From NCBI RefSeq assembly GCF_013391085.1, contig NZ_CP058334.1, positions 1 through 64,000 of the forward strand: a stretch of DNA of 64,000 bases, given 5' to 3'. Shown in pieces: positions 24,374-32,714 of this stretch. Within the stretch, counting starts at the first letter, position 1; each line of letters starts with the position of its first letter. Source of the DNA: Natronomonas halophila. Lineage in GTDB: Archaea; Halobacteriota; Halobacteria; Halobacteriales; Haloarculaceae. The translations under genes and the position numbers were made by a program. The notes below the pieces were generated by a model. The model ran no database searches and was not told the origin of the DNA. It saw only the letters and a list, made by a program, of their open reading frames with translations.

Positions 24374-24769
24374 ATGTCCGCTGAGACCGACTCCCGACAG
24401 AACGAAATCGAGACACAGAACGCATCCGCCTGCCCCGTCATAGAGGCCATCGAGCAGATCGGGACACCGTGGCGTATGAACGTCATCTATGCGCTCAAAG
24501 AGGGTGAAACGCGGTTCAACGAACTCAAACGGGCGACGGGCGCCCGCTCGAAGACCCTCTCGGATGCACTCGACGTACTGGTCGAGAACGATATCGTGGT
24601 CCGAAGGATGGAAGAAGACGCGCCAGTCGCTGTCTACTACGGCCTTACGACAAAAGGGGAGGCGCTCCTCGACGTGTTATCGGACCTGGACGAGTGGGCC
24701 CGGGACTGGGGTGAAGAGGTCCCGGATGAGACAATTTCCGCCCCCACGACGACTGAAACGGCCGATTGA
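24374..24769 (+). CDS. HxlR family transcriptional regulator
   Basis: 131 aa winged-helix repressor/activator (DUF24). The core is CPVIEAIEQIGTPWRMNVIY... RFNELKRATGARSKTLSDAL. The conserved N-terminal Cys20 just before the helix is the residue used for redox or quinone sensing in characterised HxlR proteins such as YodB and HypR. It lies 2 nt after the FMN reductase gene, an arrangement usual for an electrophile-inducible reductase and its regulator. The acidic C-terminal tail has no motif. Candidate binding site: the TGRAA-N4-TTCCA dyad upstream of its own operon. Confidence 0.88.
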   Translation: MSAETDSRQNEIETQNASACPVIEAIEQIGTPWRMNVIYALKEGETRFNELKRATGARSKTLSDALDVLVENDIVVRRMEEDAPVAVYYGLTTKGEALLDVLSDLDEWARDWGEEVPDETISAPTTTETAD

Positions 24770-24987
24770 GTTATCGTATCTGTTTTTGAACATTTCCAAG
24801 CGGGGCGCGGGAGGTCGCTCGAGACGGGGGAGTGGCAATACATTCATCACCGTTACTGCTCGTTCTGTATTATGGCGCAAGACGCGCGTAAGAAGCGGCG
24901 ACGAACCCGTATCGCGGTGGCGTCGACTGAATCACCGAACCCCGAACGCTTCGTGACTCGCTCGTTCGAGTCCGGGAGGCATCAGCC

Positions 24988-25824
24988 ATGAACGGGTTAA
25001 GCGGGAAGACCGCCCTCGTGACAGGGGCTGGCTCTGGAATCGGCCGTGCGTCGGCGTTCCGGTTCGCCGAAGAAGACGCCAACGTGGTCGTCGCTGACGT
25101 CGTCGAAGACACCGGCCGCGAGACTGCCGAACGGATTCAGGACGCGGGCGGAAACGCCACGTTCGTCGAGGTGGATGTCTCCGACCTCGCGTCCGTCGAA
25201 CACATGGTCGATGTCGCCGTGGAAACGTACGGGAGCCTCGATTTCGCGCACAACAACGCCGGCATTCTCACCGACTTCGTCGAGGTCACCGGTATTCAGG
25301 AGGGCCAGTGGGACAAGATTATCGACGTGAACCTCAAAGGCATCTGGGCCTGCCTCAAGGCCGAACTTCCGGTAATGGAGCAGCAGGGACACGGCGCTAT
25401 CGTCAACACCGCCTCCGAAGCGGGATTGGTCGGGATGGGCGGCCTATCCAGTTATTCGGCGAGCAAGCACGGCGTCGTCGGACTGACGAAATCGGTCGCA
25501 CTCGAATACGCCAGCCGCGGCATTCGCGTTAACGCGATTGCGCCGGGGCCGACGAAGACGAACATCCAGTCGGGCATGCTCGGCGGCGACCCGGGCGAGA
25601 CGCCGTCGCTGCGTGACCGCGTCAAGACGGCCGTCAAACTGATTCGGACGGCGATTCGGACCCTACGTGCCGACTACGATACCTCGGCGATGCGTGAGGT
25701 GCCGATGGACCGGATCGCCGAACCCGAAGAGATGGCTGGCGTGGTGGCGTTCCTCTGTTCGAACGATGCCTCGTACATCACCGGCCACACGGTTCCGGTC
25801 GATGGCGGTCAGGCGGCCGATTGA
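24988..25824 (+). CDS. classical SDR family oxidoreductase
   Basis: 278 aa with a complete classical active site: TGAGSGIG nucleotide loop near residue 12, NNAG near 90, and YSASK in LSSYSASKHGVVGLT. NVVVADVVED after the second strand suggests NAD(H) preference because of the acidic residue. The C-terminal region has a 30-residue insertion (DRVKTAVKLIRTAIRTLRAD) before the conserved end. The substrate is unknown. Shine-Dalgarno GGGAGG lies 8 nt before the ATG. The preceding 218 nt after the HxlR gene contain no credible ORF. Confidence 0.87.
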   Translation: MNGLSGKTALVTGAGSGIGRASAFRFAEEDANVVVADVVEDTGRETAERIQDAGGNATFVEVDVSDLASVEHMVDVAVETYGSLDFAHNNAGILTDFVEVTGIQEGQWDKIIDVNLKGIWACLKAELPVMEQQGHGAIVNTASEAGLVGMGGLSSYSASKHGVVGLTKSVALEYASRGIRVNAIAPGPTKTNIQSGMLGGDPGETPSLRDRVKTAVKLIRTAIRTLRADYDTSAMREVPMDRIAEPEEMAGVVAFLCSNDASYITGHTVPVDGGQAAD

Positions 25825-26004
25825 GAACTCTCGTCATCCTTCTCCATCGCCGATGGAGTCGATACCGTTCGCATCGACTCGCTGGTCGTTGTGCCTCAGT
25901 TGGTGACACGTAGTGTGCCCTTTCACGACGGCCACATCACCGGTATTACACAAACAGTGGGCAGGTCGGCACGGAGTGGGAGGACAGTTACAAGAGCGAG
26001 TCCG

Positions 26005-26139
26005 CTACTCCCTCAGGGGCGATAGTTTCAGTCGATGGCCCGTCTCGTCCTCGTGTGCCAGCAATACGTCCGCCGGCGTCGGCTCCGAATCCACGTCAAC
26101 GACCTGATCGAATCGACACTCCGTACACTTGACGACCAT
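26005..26139 (-). CDS. zinc-finger microprotein, 44 aa (C-x2-C...H-x5-H)
   Basis: Starts MVVKCTECRFDQVV and carries C-x2-C near residue 5 and H-x5-H near residue 30 (HEDETGH), enough for one zinc site. A paralogue with the same layout is encoded just upstream (26254-26391), and aligning the two fixes this start over the in-frame ATG four codons earlier. Small zinc proteins are abundant in haloarchaea and act in regulation or protein contact; no specific role is known to me for this pair. Confidence 0.65.
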   Translation of the reverse strand: MVVKCTECRFDQVVDVDSEPTPADVLLAHEDETGHRLKLSPLRE

Positions 26140-26253
26140 TTCATCGCGCATTTTCGGTAGATGTGTCGCACATCGGATGGGTTCTATTGACCGACGCGTT
26201 TGCTGGTGACATCCCCGTATGTTCCCGGATACGTTCCACAACCGATTCCCGGC

Positions 26254-26391
26254 TCATCCCTCGCTAGTCGGCGTAACCGAGAGATTGTGACCCGTCTTCC
26301 GGCCGTGGTCCGTGATGATGTCCGCAGGGAATCCTTTCCCGGCCGTGTCTTCGGTCGCCGAGAAGTGACACTCGGTACACTCGATACGCAT
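26254..26391 (-). CDS. zinc-finger microprotein, 45 aa (paralogue)
   Basis: Starts MRIECTECHFSATED, with C-x2-C and a later H-x5-H (HGRKTGH), and ends VTPTSEG. It shares CTEC, the PAD segment (FPADIITDH versus TPADVLLAH) and the final histidine pair with the protein encoded at 26005, so the two arose by tandem duplication. It lies downstream of a sensor kinase gene on the same strand but is separated by a strong hairpin, so it is probably transcribed on its own. Confidence 0.65.
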   Translation of the reverse strand: MRIECTECHFSATEDTAGKGFPADIITDHGRKTGHNLSVTPTSEG

Positions 26392-26474
26392 CTCGTCGCC
26401 AGTAGCGGGGTTCACGGTAGCCCGTTCTGCACGACGCAGCACGACAAGGCTGGGGGCTAAAATGTTACCCCCAC

Positions 26475-26524
26475 CGCAAAATCCTGCCGAGGGGCCTGAC
26501 CCAACGGTTTGGGGGCCCGCCTCG
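26475..26524 (-). terminator. hairpin terminator of the histidine kinase gene
   Basis: Immediately after the kinase stop codon, the minus strand can fold CGAGGCGGGCC against GGCCCCTCG, with an inner CCCAA/TTGGG stem. It is followed by GGCAGGATTTTG, giving a short T-run. Position and stability fit a transcription terminator. Confidence 0.5.
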
Positions 26525-27589
26525 TTAACGAACGGATGCTGCCGGGAGCGTGATTCTGACGACGGTCCCGGTCGGGTCGTTGTCCTCGAAAGCGATGGTT
26601 CCATCTGACATCTGAGTCGCCCAATAGAGAATCCACAGGCCGAGCCCCCGGGTATGAGAGAGCGGGGTTTCTTCCGGGAGCGTTATCGCCTCCCGGTCGG
26701 TCTCCGGGAGACCGGTCCCCGTGTCCGCAATCGTGAGTTGGACCGTGTCGTCGTCTCGAAACGCAGCCGTAACGGTGACCGACACATCGGTCGTGTTGTG
26801 TTCGAGAGCGTTCGTGAGCGCCTCCTCAATCGCAATCGGAAGTGCGGGATGGGCGGTTACCCAGCATTCCTCCGGCAGGGTCGAAGAGAGCGTCCCGGTC
26901 GGGTATTCCTGCCGGACCTGCTGGAGTTGGTTTTCGATTACCGACGTCAACTCCAGGTCGACCGACCCGGGAGTATCCCAGATCGAGACGATCTTTCGCG
27001 TCCGGTCGCTGGTTTCGAGAAGCCCATCGAGATGCTCACGAATCACGCGGAGGTCGTCGGTGACGTCGTCGGTTTCAGTAGCACGTTCGATGTTTCCGAG
27101 ATGCCCAAGGACGACCGAGAGTTCGTTCCGAAGGTTGTGGCGTAAGACCCGTTGATTTATTCTGAGCAGTTTGGTGAGTTCTTGTGTTTCGGCCAACTGT
27201 TCGTTTGATTCAACCGCAAAGAGACTCACACGGGTGCCGACTGCCGCGCCGAGAGTCGTCGCAAACGAGAGGAGAAAGGAAAGTTCGTCGTTACGCCCAT
27301 CCAGCGACCACGTCATCCAGATGGCGAACGCCATAACCGCGAACGACCCGGCTACGAGCGTGCCAATCAGCAACGCTCGCCATTGGCCGGCCTCGGATAT
27401 CGGTCGCCCGGAGAGTTCATACCCCGTATAGAGTATTATCGTGGAGACACCCGTAATCATGAGCATCTCGAGGAGCGATTCCAGCCCGCTGCCTTCGACA
27501 TAGGAGTGGACGATTCCAAGCCCGAAACAGAGCCACCCGAGCGCGTAGAATCCATATCGAGGGTGGATGGTTTCGGTTGTGAACGACAT
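26525..27589 (-). CDS. membrane sensor histidine kinase
   Basis: 354 aa. Four hydrophobic segments occupy residues ~15-125 and a short linker leads to the H-box RHNLRNEL with phospho-acceptor H151. The ATPase domain shows the N-box EEALTNALEHN, G1 IADTGTGLP and G2 HTRGLGLWI, so it is intact. There is no PAS or HAMP domain, so sensing must be through the membrane part. No response regulator is adjacent, as is common for orphan haloarchaeal kinases. Signal and partner are unknown. Confidence 0.88.
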   Translation of the reverse strand: MSFTTETIHPRYGFYALGWLCFGLGIVHSYVEGSGLESLLEMLMITGVSTIILYTGYELSGRPISEAGQWRALLIGTLVAGSFAVMAFAIWMTWSLDGRNDELSFLLSFATTLGAAVGTRVSLFAVESNEQLAETQELTKLLRINQRVLRHNLRNELSVVLGHLGNIERATETDDVTDDLRVIREHLDGLLETSDRTRKIVSIWDTPGSVDLELTSVIENQLQQVRQEYPTGTLSSTLPEECWVTAHPALPIAIEEALTNALEHNTTDVSVTVTAAFRDDDTVQLTIADTGTGLPETDREAITLPEETPLSHTRGLGLWILYWATQMSDGTIAFEDNDPTGTVVRITLPAASVR

Positions 27590-27887
27590 ACGACATGATT
27601 TCAGTTGAGGGGTATATTCTTTTGCCTACTCGGTGCCGTCTCCGCGATGACAACCGGACGTTTCGGGCTGAACATGAGGTTACTACCTCGACCACGGAGG
27701 CGAGCGTTGCGTCCGTACGTGGCTGAGTTGACTTCGAGATACGATTCGTCGGTCGAAACCTGTAGCCGTATCGCGAATGACGGCTGGGACTTCCCCAGAA
27801 CAGTCGTACTCTATAAGCACACTGCGGCCAACGGTGAATCGCCGTTGCCTGCGAGAAGAAATAAACGACGAGGATTAAGGGTGGGGC
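27590..27887. other. gene-poor stretch between kinase and peptidase genes
   Basis: It holds the minus-strand promoter of the kinase (TATA-like region near 27610-27625) and otherwise no convincing gene. A plus-strand frame crosses it but has Arg/Leu-rich, basic composition unlike a haloarchaeal protein. I see no repeat or RNA gene here. Confidence 0.4.
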
Positions 27888-30719
27888 TTATCTGACTTCT
27901 CCGTAGGTTCTGATGAGTTCGCCCTCGAAGTACCGACGCTGCTCGAATCCAAGGGCGTTACACAGCAATGTATGTCCCATGAAGGAGACAGCATAATCTC
28001 CCATCCCAAAGGGATGGAGTTCGGTCTGCTGGGCCGGCGGTAGGACCGAACCAACGACGTTGATTTCAGCATCACCCGCTTGGAGCCGGCCTGCGCCTAC
28101 ACCACCACTAATCGTACCGGCGACTTCGCCCCCGGCGTTCTCGAAGGTGTCGACATCCACGATAGTCGCCGGCTGGTCAACATCGGTCGTATAGCCGAGT
28201 TGGGAGCCCTTCCAAATCTCCTGCTGTCGGGGACGGATTCCCGCCAATAAATCGTGGTCGAATACACGATTCGCGAGGTTGGCGAACTGAACGTCGATAG
28301 TCTGAATCGCGCCGTCATCGATTTCGGCGGCATCACCAACATCAAGTTCGGCAAGCAGGTTGACGCCGCTATCGGTCAATACGAGATCGCCACCGGCCTC
28401 GACGAACGCCTCGATAGCCTCGATATACGACGAATCGTCACGACCGTCATCGTGGGACACAACGAGTTTGTCATAGTGGCGCTGGCCCGAACGACCACGG
28501 AGCAGCCGACCGTTCCGGACGTCGTGGACTCGCACCGCGTCGACGTCGCCGTCCTCGACGTACGGGTCGAGGTCCTTGAAGAACTGCATCGGGTTTACGA
28601 CATACTCGCGCTGTTCGTATCCAAGGACCTCCTCGGGGTCGGGATGTTCCGAATCGGATTCCAGAAGCGTCAACTGGACGTCGACGTCGGTATCCGCCTC
28701 AACGTCAACGCTCCAGTTGCCCGCCTCAGGACGCCGGACGAACCACGCTTCGAAGTCGTGTCTCCGAGAATCCGAAGCGCTGGGATCCGCTTTCTCGTCG
28801 AGGTCAATCTCGCGAACGACGTTGCCAGCAGGGTTCTTGAGCTGAACTGTTCCCTCGGTTGCGTCGTCCAGTCCCTCGAAGTGGACGAACAGCGAGTGAC
28901 CGGAATCACTGGAGTTGACGCCAGTACTCGCGCTGGTTCCAGGTCCCGGTTGAACTGTCTCGTGGCGACGCTGCACCTCCGTAGCACGATTCTGTCCAGG
29001 ACCGTTCCCACGACCGGGGCTTTCGTCGGTGTGGGAGAGATCTGCCGAGGTGCGTGTCAGCGTCTCCGAGGAGACGTAGGCAGTGTCCTGTCCACCGCTT
29101 GCCACGGTCGCGTCCGTTTCCGCGGCGGTCATGCGAGCGTATTCGCGCATCGAAATCCGGTACGCGGTGACGTAGTGGCGTGCCCAGTAGGGCTTCCACT
29201 CCTGGATAGCGCTCGTGAAGTCGTTCGAGATGATGATTTCGGGGGCGACGGTGACCGCGCCGAGTCCCCCGAATTCCTCCGGCTGGCCGGCCCACCCCAA
29301 GAACGCGCCTGTCACCTGGTAGTTGAGCGAATCGTAGATTGTTCCCCAGTCGAGAAGTCCATTATAGGAGTCACCGTTCGGGACGTAGGGGAAATTGTAC
29401 TCGGCCTCCGTAGCGGTGAGGATATCATCACCGATCGGATCGTTGTCGACGCTGCCCCACTCGTTTTGCATCCCCTCACCGATCTGGATACTGACCTCGT
29501 CGAGTTCGTGGGTCCGCCCGTGGTCGAAGGGAGCGTTCGTCTCGAGGTTGAACACCATGTGGTCGTCGACGTACATCCCGTGGTAATCACAGAGGAATTC
29601 CACGTTGTCGTAGGTCCGGAAGTGTTCAACGATGGCCAGCGAATCCGGAACCACTTCGTGGAACTCCTCGGGCGCCCCCTCGGGTTCGGCCGGATAGTAC
29701 GAGGGATCTATCCAGCCCATCGTCGGGTACTGGCGGTTGGTGTCGACGCCGCTTGCACTCCCCCGCTGGAAGTTCCGGTTGTGGTCGACCCACGGTATCA
29801 CGGTTTCGGGGTTTCGCGATACCCACCCGTCGGGATTGGTAAACAGGAACAGCAGGACGATATCGTCCAGCAGGTCCTCGAACGCACTGGCCTCGCCGTA
29901 CGCAATATCCTCGATGAGTCGACATCCGGACTCGATACCGGAGCGTTCGTCACCATGGATACTGAGTGAGTAGACGGCCTTGTCCTTCTCGGCGAACGAC
30001 GCCTCGTCGTCGACGTTGTTCGTGACCTCGGCAACGTAGATGTCCTTTCGGTCGGGGTTCTCGCCAGTAAACGCGTTTTCCCAGCCCGGTGACTGTCCGA
30101 TCGAGGTAACGTTGATCCGGTCAGGATTGACCTCCGATTCCAGATACTTGACTCCGTTTACCGCTTCCTCGAAGGACATAAAGCCACGAGCGTCTTCGAC
30201 TGCTGGGAAGACACCGTCAGCGTAGGCCCCGTCGAGTTGCCACCACGGGTTCGCTCCGGGTGAGAAGTCCACCTCCTCGATACTGTTGCCGAACTCGTCG
30301 AGAACCGCCGTGAGTTCCTCCGTTGTGAAGTGGGCGTGGGCTGCCGGGGTCGGTGCCTCACGAGTCACCGCCGTCGGAGGGGCTTCTCGATCGTCGATAT
30401 CCCAGTCGGGGTCGGTATACGCCTCACCGAACCCATCCGGAACCCCATCAGCGAACTCGATGATAACGGCTGCTTCGTAATCGTCCGGCGTATTGTTGAC
30501 GACGAACTCACAGCGGTCGGTTAATGCGGCGTGGCTTACACCGTGGTCGCTTGCGGCCGCTGCACCCGGGAGGGACAGCGCCCCAGCGGTAGCCGCCGAG
30601 AGTTGTAGAAACGTCCGTCGGTCGACTGGACTGTCATCGAAGGCATCCTTCGGGAACTGTTCGTGTCGATTCTCCGCCGCTTCCTCGTTTTCGGGAACCG
30701 TATCAGGTGATTCACTCAT
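27888..30719 (-). CDS. secreted M14 zinc carboxypeptidase, large multidomain
   Basis: About 943 aa. A Tat signal (RR at 34-35 in PVDRRTFLQLSAATAGALSL) directs export. The M14 catalytic domain has zinc ligands H255 and E258 in SIHGDERSG, the substrate-binding NR in DTNRQYP, and the third ligand in CDYHGMYVDDH near 410. A low-complexity linker near 560-600 is followed by a beta-sandwich domain (GHSLFVHFEGLDDATEGTVQ) resembling pre-peptidase C-terminal domains. Then comes an alpha/beta domain with EAFVEAGGDLVLTDSG, possibly gasdermin/ThuA-like or a glutamine-amidotransferase-like fold. The ATG is preferred to a GTG five codons upstream. It probably degrades extracellular peptides. Confidence 0.85.
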   Translation of the reverse strand: MSESPDTVPENEEAAENRHEQFPKDAFDDSPVDRRTFLQLSAATAGALSLPGAAAASDHGVSHAALTDRCEFVVNNTPDDYEAAVIIEFADGVPDGFGEAYTDPDWDIDDREAPPTAVTREAPTPAAHAHFTTEELTAVLDEFGNSIEEVDFSPGANPWWQLDGAYADGVFPAVEDARGFMSFEEAVNGVKYLESEVNPDRINVTSIGQSPGWENAFTGENPDRKDIYVAEVTNNVDDEASFAEKDKAVYSLSIHGDERSGIESGCRLIEDIAYGEASAFEDLLDDIVLLFLFTNPDGWVSRNPETVIPWVDHNRNFQRGSASGVDTNRQYPTMGWIDPSYYPAEPEGAPEEFHEVVPDSLAIVEHFRTYDNVEFLCDYHGMYVDDHMVFNLETNAPFDHGRTHELDEVSIQIGEGMQNEWGSVDNDPIGDDILTATEAEYNFPYVPNGDSYNGLLDWGTIYDSLNYQVTGAFLGWAGQPEEFGGLGAVTVAPEIIISNDFTSAIQEWKPYWARHYVTAYRISMREYARMTAAETDATVASGGQDTAYVSSETLTRTSADLSHTDESPGRGNGPGQNRATEVQRRHETVQPGPGTSASTGVNSSDSGHSLFVHFEGLDDATEGTVQLKNPAGNVVREIDLDEKADPSASDSRRHDFEAWFVRRPEAGNWSVDVEADTDVDVQLTLLESDSEHPDPEEVLGYEQREYVVNPMQFFKDLDPYVEDGDVDAVRVHDVRNGRLLRGRSGQRHYDKLVVSHDDGRDDSSYIEAIEAFVEAGGDLVLTDSGVNLLAELDVGDAAEIDDGAIQTIDVQFANLANRVFDHDLLAGIRPRQQEIWKGSQLGYTTDVDQPATIVDVDTFENAGGEVAGTISGGVGAGRLQAGDAEINVVGSVLPPAQQTELHPFGMGDYAVSFMGHTLLCNALGFEQRRYFEGELIRTYGEVR

Positions 30720-30770
30720 GGTACCAAGCGACACATAAGGTGCCGCAGAAACCCGGTTCAGCCCGGCAGT

Positions 30771-30865
30771 ATTTATAAGGATTTGTAACGGAACACGTCT
30801 TCAAACAAAACAAAGGAATATAATACTGCAATATTCACTGTATTAAAAATTGTGTGAAGACATGT
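30771..30865 (-). promoter_or_regulatory. peptidase promoter with upstream 15-bp inverted repeat
   Basis: TTATAAAT on the minus strand (30771-30778) is the likely TATA box of the M14 peptidase gene. Behind it lie ACACGTCTTCAAACA (30793-30807) and TGTGTGAAGACATGT (30851-30865), inverted arms matching at 13 of 15 positions. They suit a regulator that binds upstream of the promoter. Confidence 0.45.
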
Positions 30866-31141
30866 ATTCAGAAGATAATCAACGGCTATACGATTGGTTC
30901 TCTAGACCGTTCCGCAATCACTCCCAAATCGTCCTCGCGACCGACCATTTAAAAAAAAAAGAAATTCGCATAGCGGCGTCACCCCTCCCTGTGGAGATTA
31001 ATTAAAATAGCGCGCTACAGGACGCCAACAGCTAGATTTACAGTATCGTCCTCGTAGCTATTGTTAACTAATACCGACTTTCACCAATATTTACACGATC
31101 ACCAAAGCTCATTTGTAGTATGCCATCGCATCTCTTGCGGC
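30866..31141. other. AT-rich intergenic DNA with A10 tract and possible small RNA
   Basis: No coding frame is credible. A run of ten A (30951-30960) is a T10 tract on the minus strand. It is preceded on that strand by GGCGTC/GACGCC arms about 45 nt apart, so a minus-strand RNA could end here. TATA-like AATATTTAC at 31087-31095 probably serves the plus-strand ligase gene but could be read on either strand. The low GC contrasts with the flanking genes. Confidence 0.35.
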
Positions 31142-32713
31142 ATGGGGGGACGTACCACGCCACAGTTGGAGACGCTCAGTCGGTTCTATGAGGGGGTCTT
31201 CGACCGGTACGGGAACCGGACGGCGATACGAACGGACCGGCGGCGAATCAGTTACGAAACGTTCGACGAACGGACGCGCCGACTGGCGAATTTCTTCCAC
31301 ACCATCGGGCTCGGGGCCGGCGACGCGGTCGGCATTTTAATGAAGAACAGGGTGGAGTTTCTGACGTCCCTGATCGCCGCCGCTCGGGCAGGTGTGGTCG
31401 CCGTTCCGCTGAACGGTCGGTCGAATACCGACAGGCTCCGGGTAATCTTTCGCGATTTACATCTGGAGGCGCTGATCGTCGGTCCGGAACTCGCCGACCT
31501 CGGTCACGAACTACAGCAGGGCGACCTCGACATCAAATACTTCATCGGCGTCGGTGACGACGCCGACCGACCGCTTGGATTCCACGAGTACGAGTCGATT
31601 TTCGAGCGGGCGGATGACGACTTGCCACCGGTACAGGTACACCCCGACGACGTAGCCGGGATATACTTCACGAGCGGCACGACCGGCGAACCGAAGGGCA
31701 CGCTCCATACCCACGAATCGCTCGTGAAGAACCTGCTCGTCCACTACTTCGAGATGGAGATCACTCACCGAGAGCGACTGCTCTTGGTAACTCCGCTCGG
31801 CCACTCGGCGGGGCTGTTCGCGATGGCCGCACTCGCGAGTGGGGGAACGATATTCCTCGAACAGGAGTTCGACCCGGGGACGGTCGTCCGGCGAATCGAG
31901 GACGACGACATCTCGTGGACGTATCTCGTCCCGAGTATGCTCGCTGACCTGCTGACGTTTACTGACGGTCGACAGGTCGATACGGCGTCGCTGGATACCC
32001 TCGCGTACGGGTCGGGGCCGCTTTCGGCCTCGACGTTACAGGCTGGAATCGAGACGTTCGGAGACGTCTTCATCGGGTTTTACGGACTGACGGAGGTTCC
32101 GAACCTGGTTACGGTCCTCCCGAAGTCCCGGCATGATGCGGCGGATGAAGCGTGGCTCAGGTCGGTCGGGCGGCCCTGTCGGCAGGTGGAGGTCACCGTC
32201 TTCGAGGAGGAAAACGACTGGTCGGGGGATATCGGCGAAATCGGCATTCGGTCCGCATACGAGATGGAGGGATACCTCCGTGACGACCGCGACCTTACCG
32301 GGCGACGACAATGGATTCGAACCGGCGACCTCGGGCGCATCGACGACGAGGGGCGAGTGTTCGTCTTCGAGCGTATCGAGGACAGCATCATCGTCGACGG
32401 CGAGCCGGTCTTTTCCACGGATATCGAGAGCGTCATCGAGCAACGCCCCGATATCACACGGGCTGCCGTTATCGGTGTCCCGGCGGACCCGACGTTGGAC
32501 GTCACCCCCCGGCCGGAGCGGACCGAGCAACGCATCAAGGCGGTCGTCGTTCCCGCCGACGGTACCGAGCCATCGCCGGCCACCGTCCAGACCTACTGTG
32601 CCGAACGGTTACCGGAACGGAAGGTGCCGGATTCGGTCGACCGGGTCGATACGCTGCCCGAGACGCCCTACGGGCAAATCGACAAACAACTCCTCAGGGA
32701 GCCCTACTGGTAA
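31142..32713 (+). CDS. AMP-forming acyl-CoA ligase (paralogue of the ligase at 38475)
   Basis: About 523 aa ANL-superfamily CoA ligase. YFTSGTTGEPKG is the phosphate loop, GFYGLTEVPN the adenine-site motif (QTEVPN in its paralogue, unlike the usual MTE), WIRTGDLGRIDDEG the conserved aspartate region, and TPYGQIDKQLLREPYW the C-terminal lysine segment. The ATG at MGGRTTPQLE is preferred to an in-frame ATG 27 codons upstream. It precedes the HTH-10 regulator gene by 1 nt and flanks the acetone carboxylase operon; activation of acetoacetate or a related beta-keto acid is the likely job. Confidence 0.85.
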   Translation: MGGRTTPQLETLSRFYEGVFDRYGNRTAIRTDRRRISYETFDERTRRLANFFHTIGLGAGDAVGILMKNRVEFLTSLIAAARAGVVAVPLNGRSNTDRLRVIFRDLHLEALIVGPELADLGHELQQGDLDIKYFIGVGDDADRPLGFHEYESIFERADDDLPPVQVHPDDVAGIYFTSGTTGEPKGTLHTHESLVKNLLVHYFEMEITHRERLLLVTPLGHSAGLFAMAALASGGTIFLEQEFDPGTVVRRIEDDDISWTYLVPSMLADLLTFTDGRQVDTASLDTLAYGSGPLSASTLQAGIETFGDVFIGFYGLTEVPNLVTVLPKSRHDAADEAWLRSVGRPCRQVEVTVFEEENDWSGDIGEIGIRSAYEMEGYLRDDRDLTGRRQWIRTGDLGRIDDEGRVFVFERIEDSIIVDGEPVFSTDIESVIEQRPDITRAAVIGVPADPTLDVTPRPERTEQRIKAVVVPADGTEPSPATVQTYCAERLPERKVPDSVDRVDTLPETPYGQIDKQLLREPYW

Positions 32714-32714
32714 C

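Noticed and set aside
27605-27895. 96-codon plus-strand ORF between kinase and peptidase genes
   Set aside because: Basic, Arg/Leu-rich product, no conserved motif, and its end overlaps the peptidase 3' end; not like haloarchaeal proteins.
28254-29969. 571-codon open frame on the plus strand opposite the M14 peptidase
   Set aside because: Antisense mirror of a GC-rich acidic gene (Val/Leu/Arg-rich). The minus-strand protein has signal peptide, zinc ligands and domain order.
32133-32714. Long open frame ahead of the HTH-10 regulator, inside the ligase gene
   Set aside because: Out-of-frame Arg/Ser/Pro-rich translation of the ligase; the regulator starts at the ATG at 32715.
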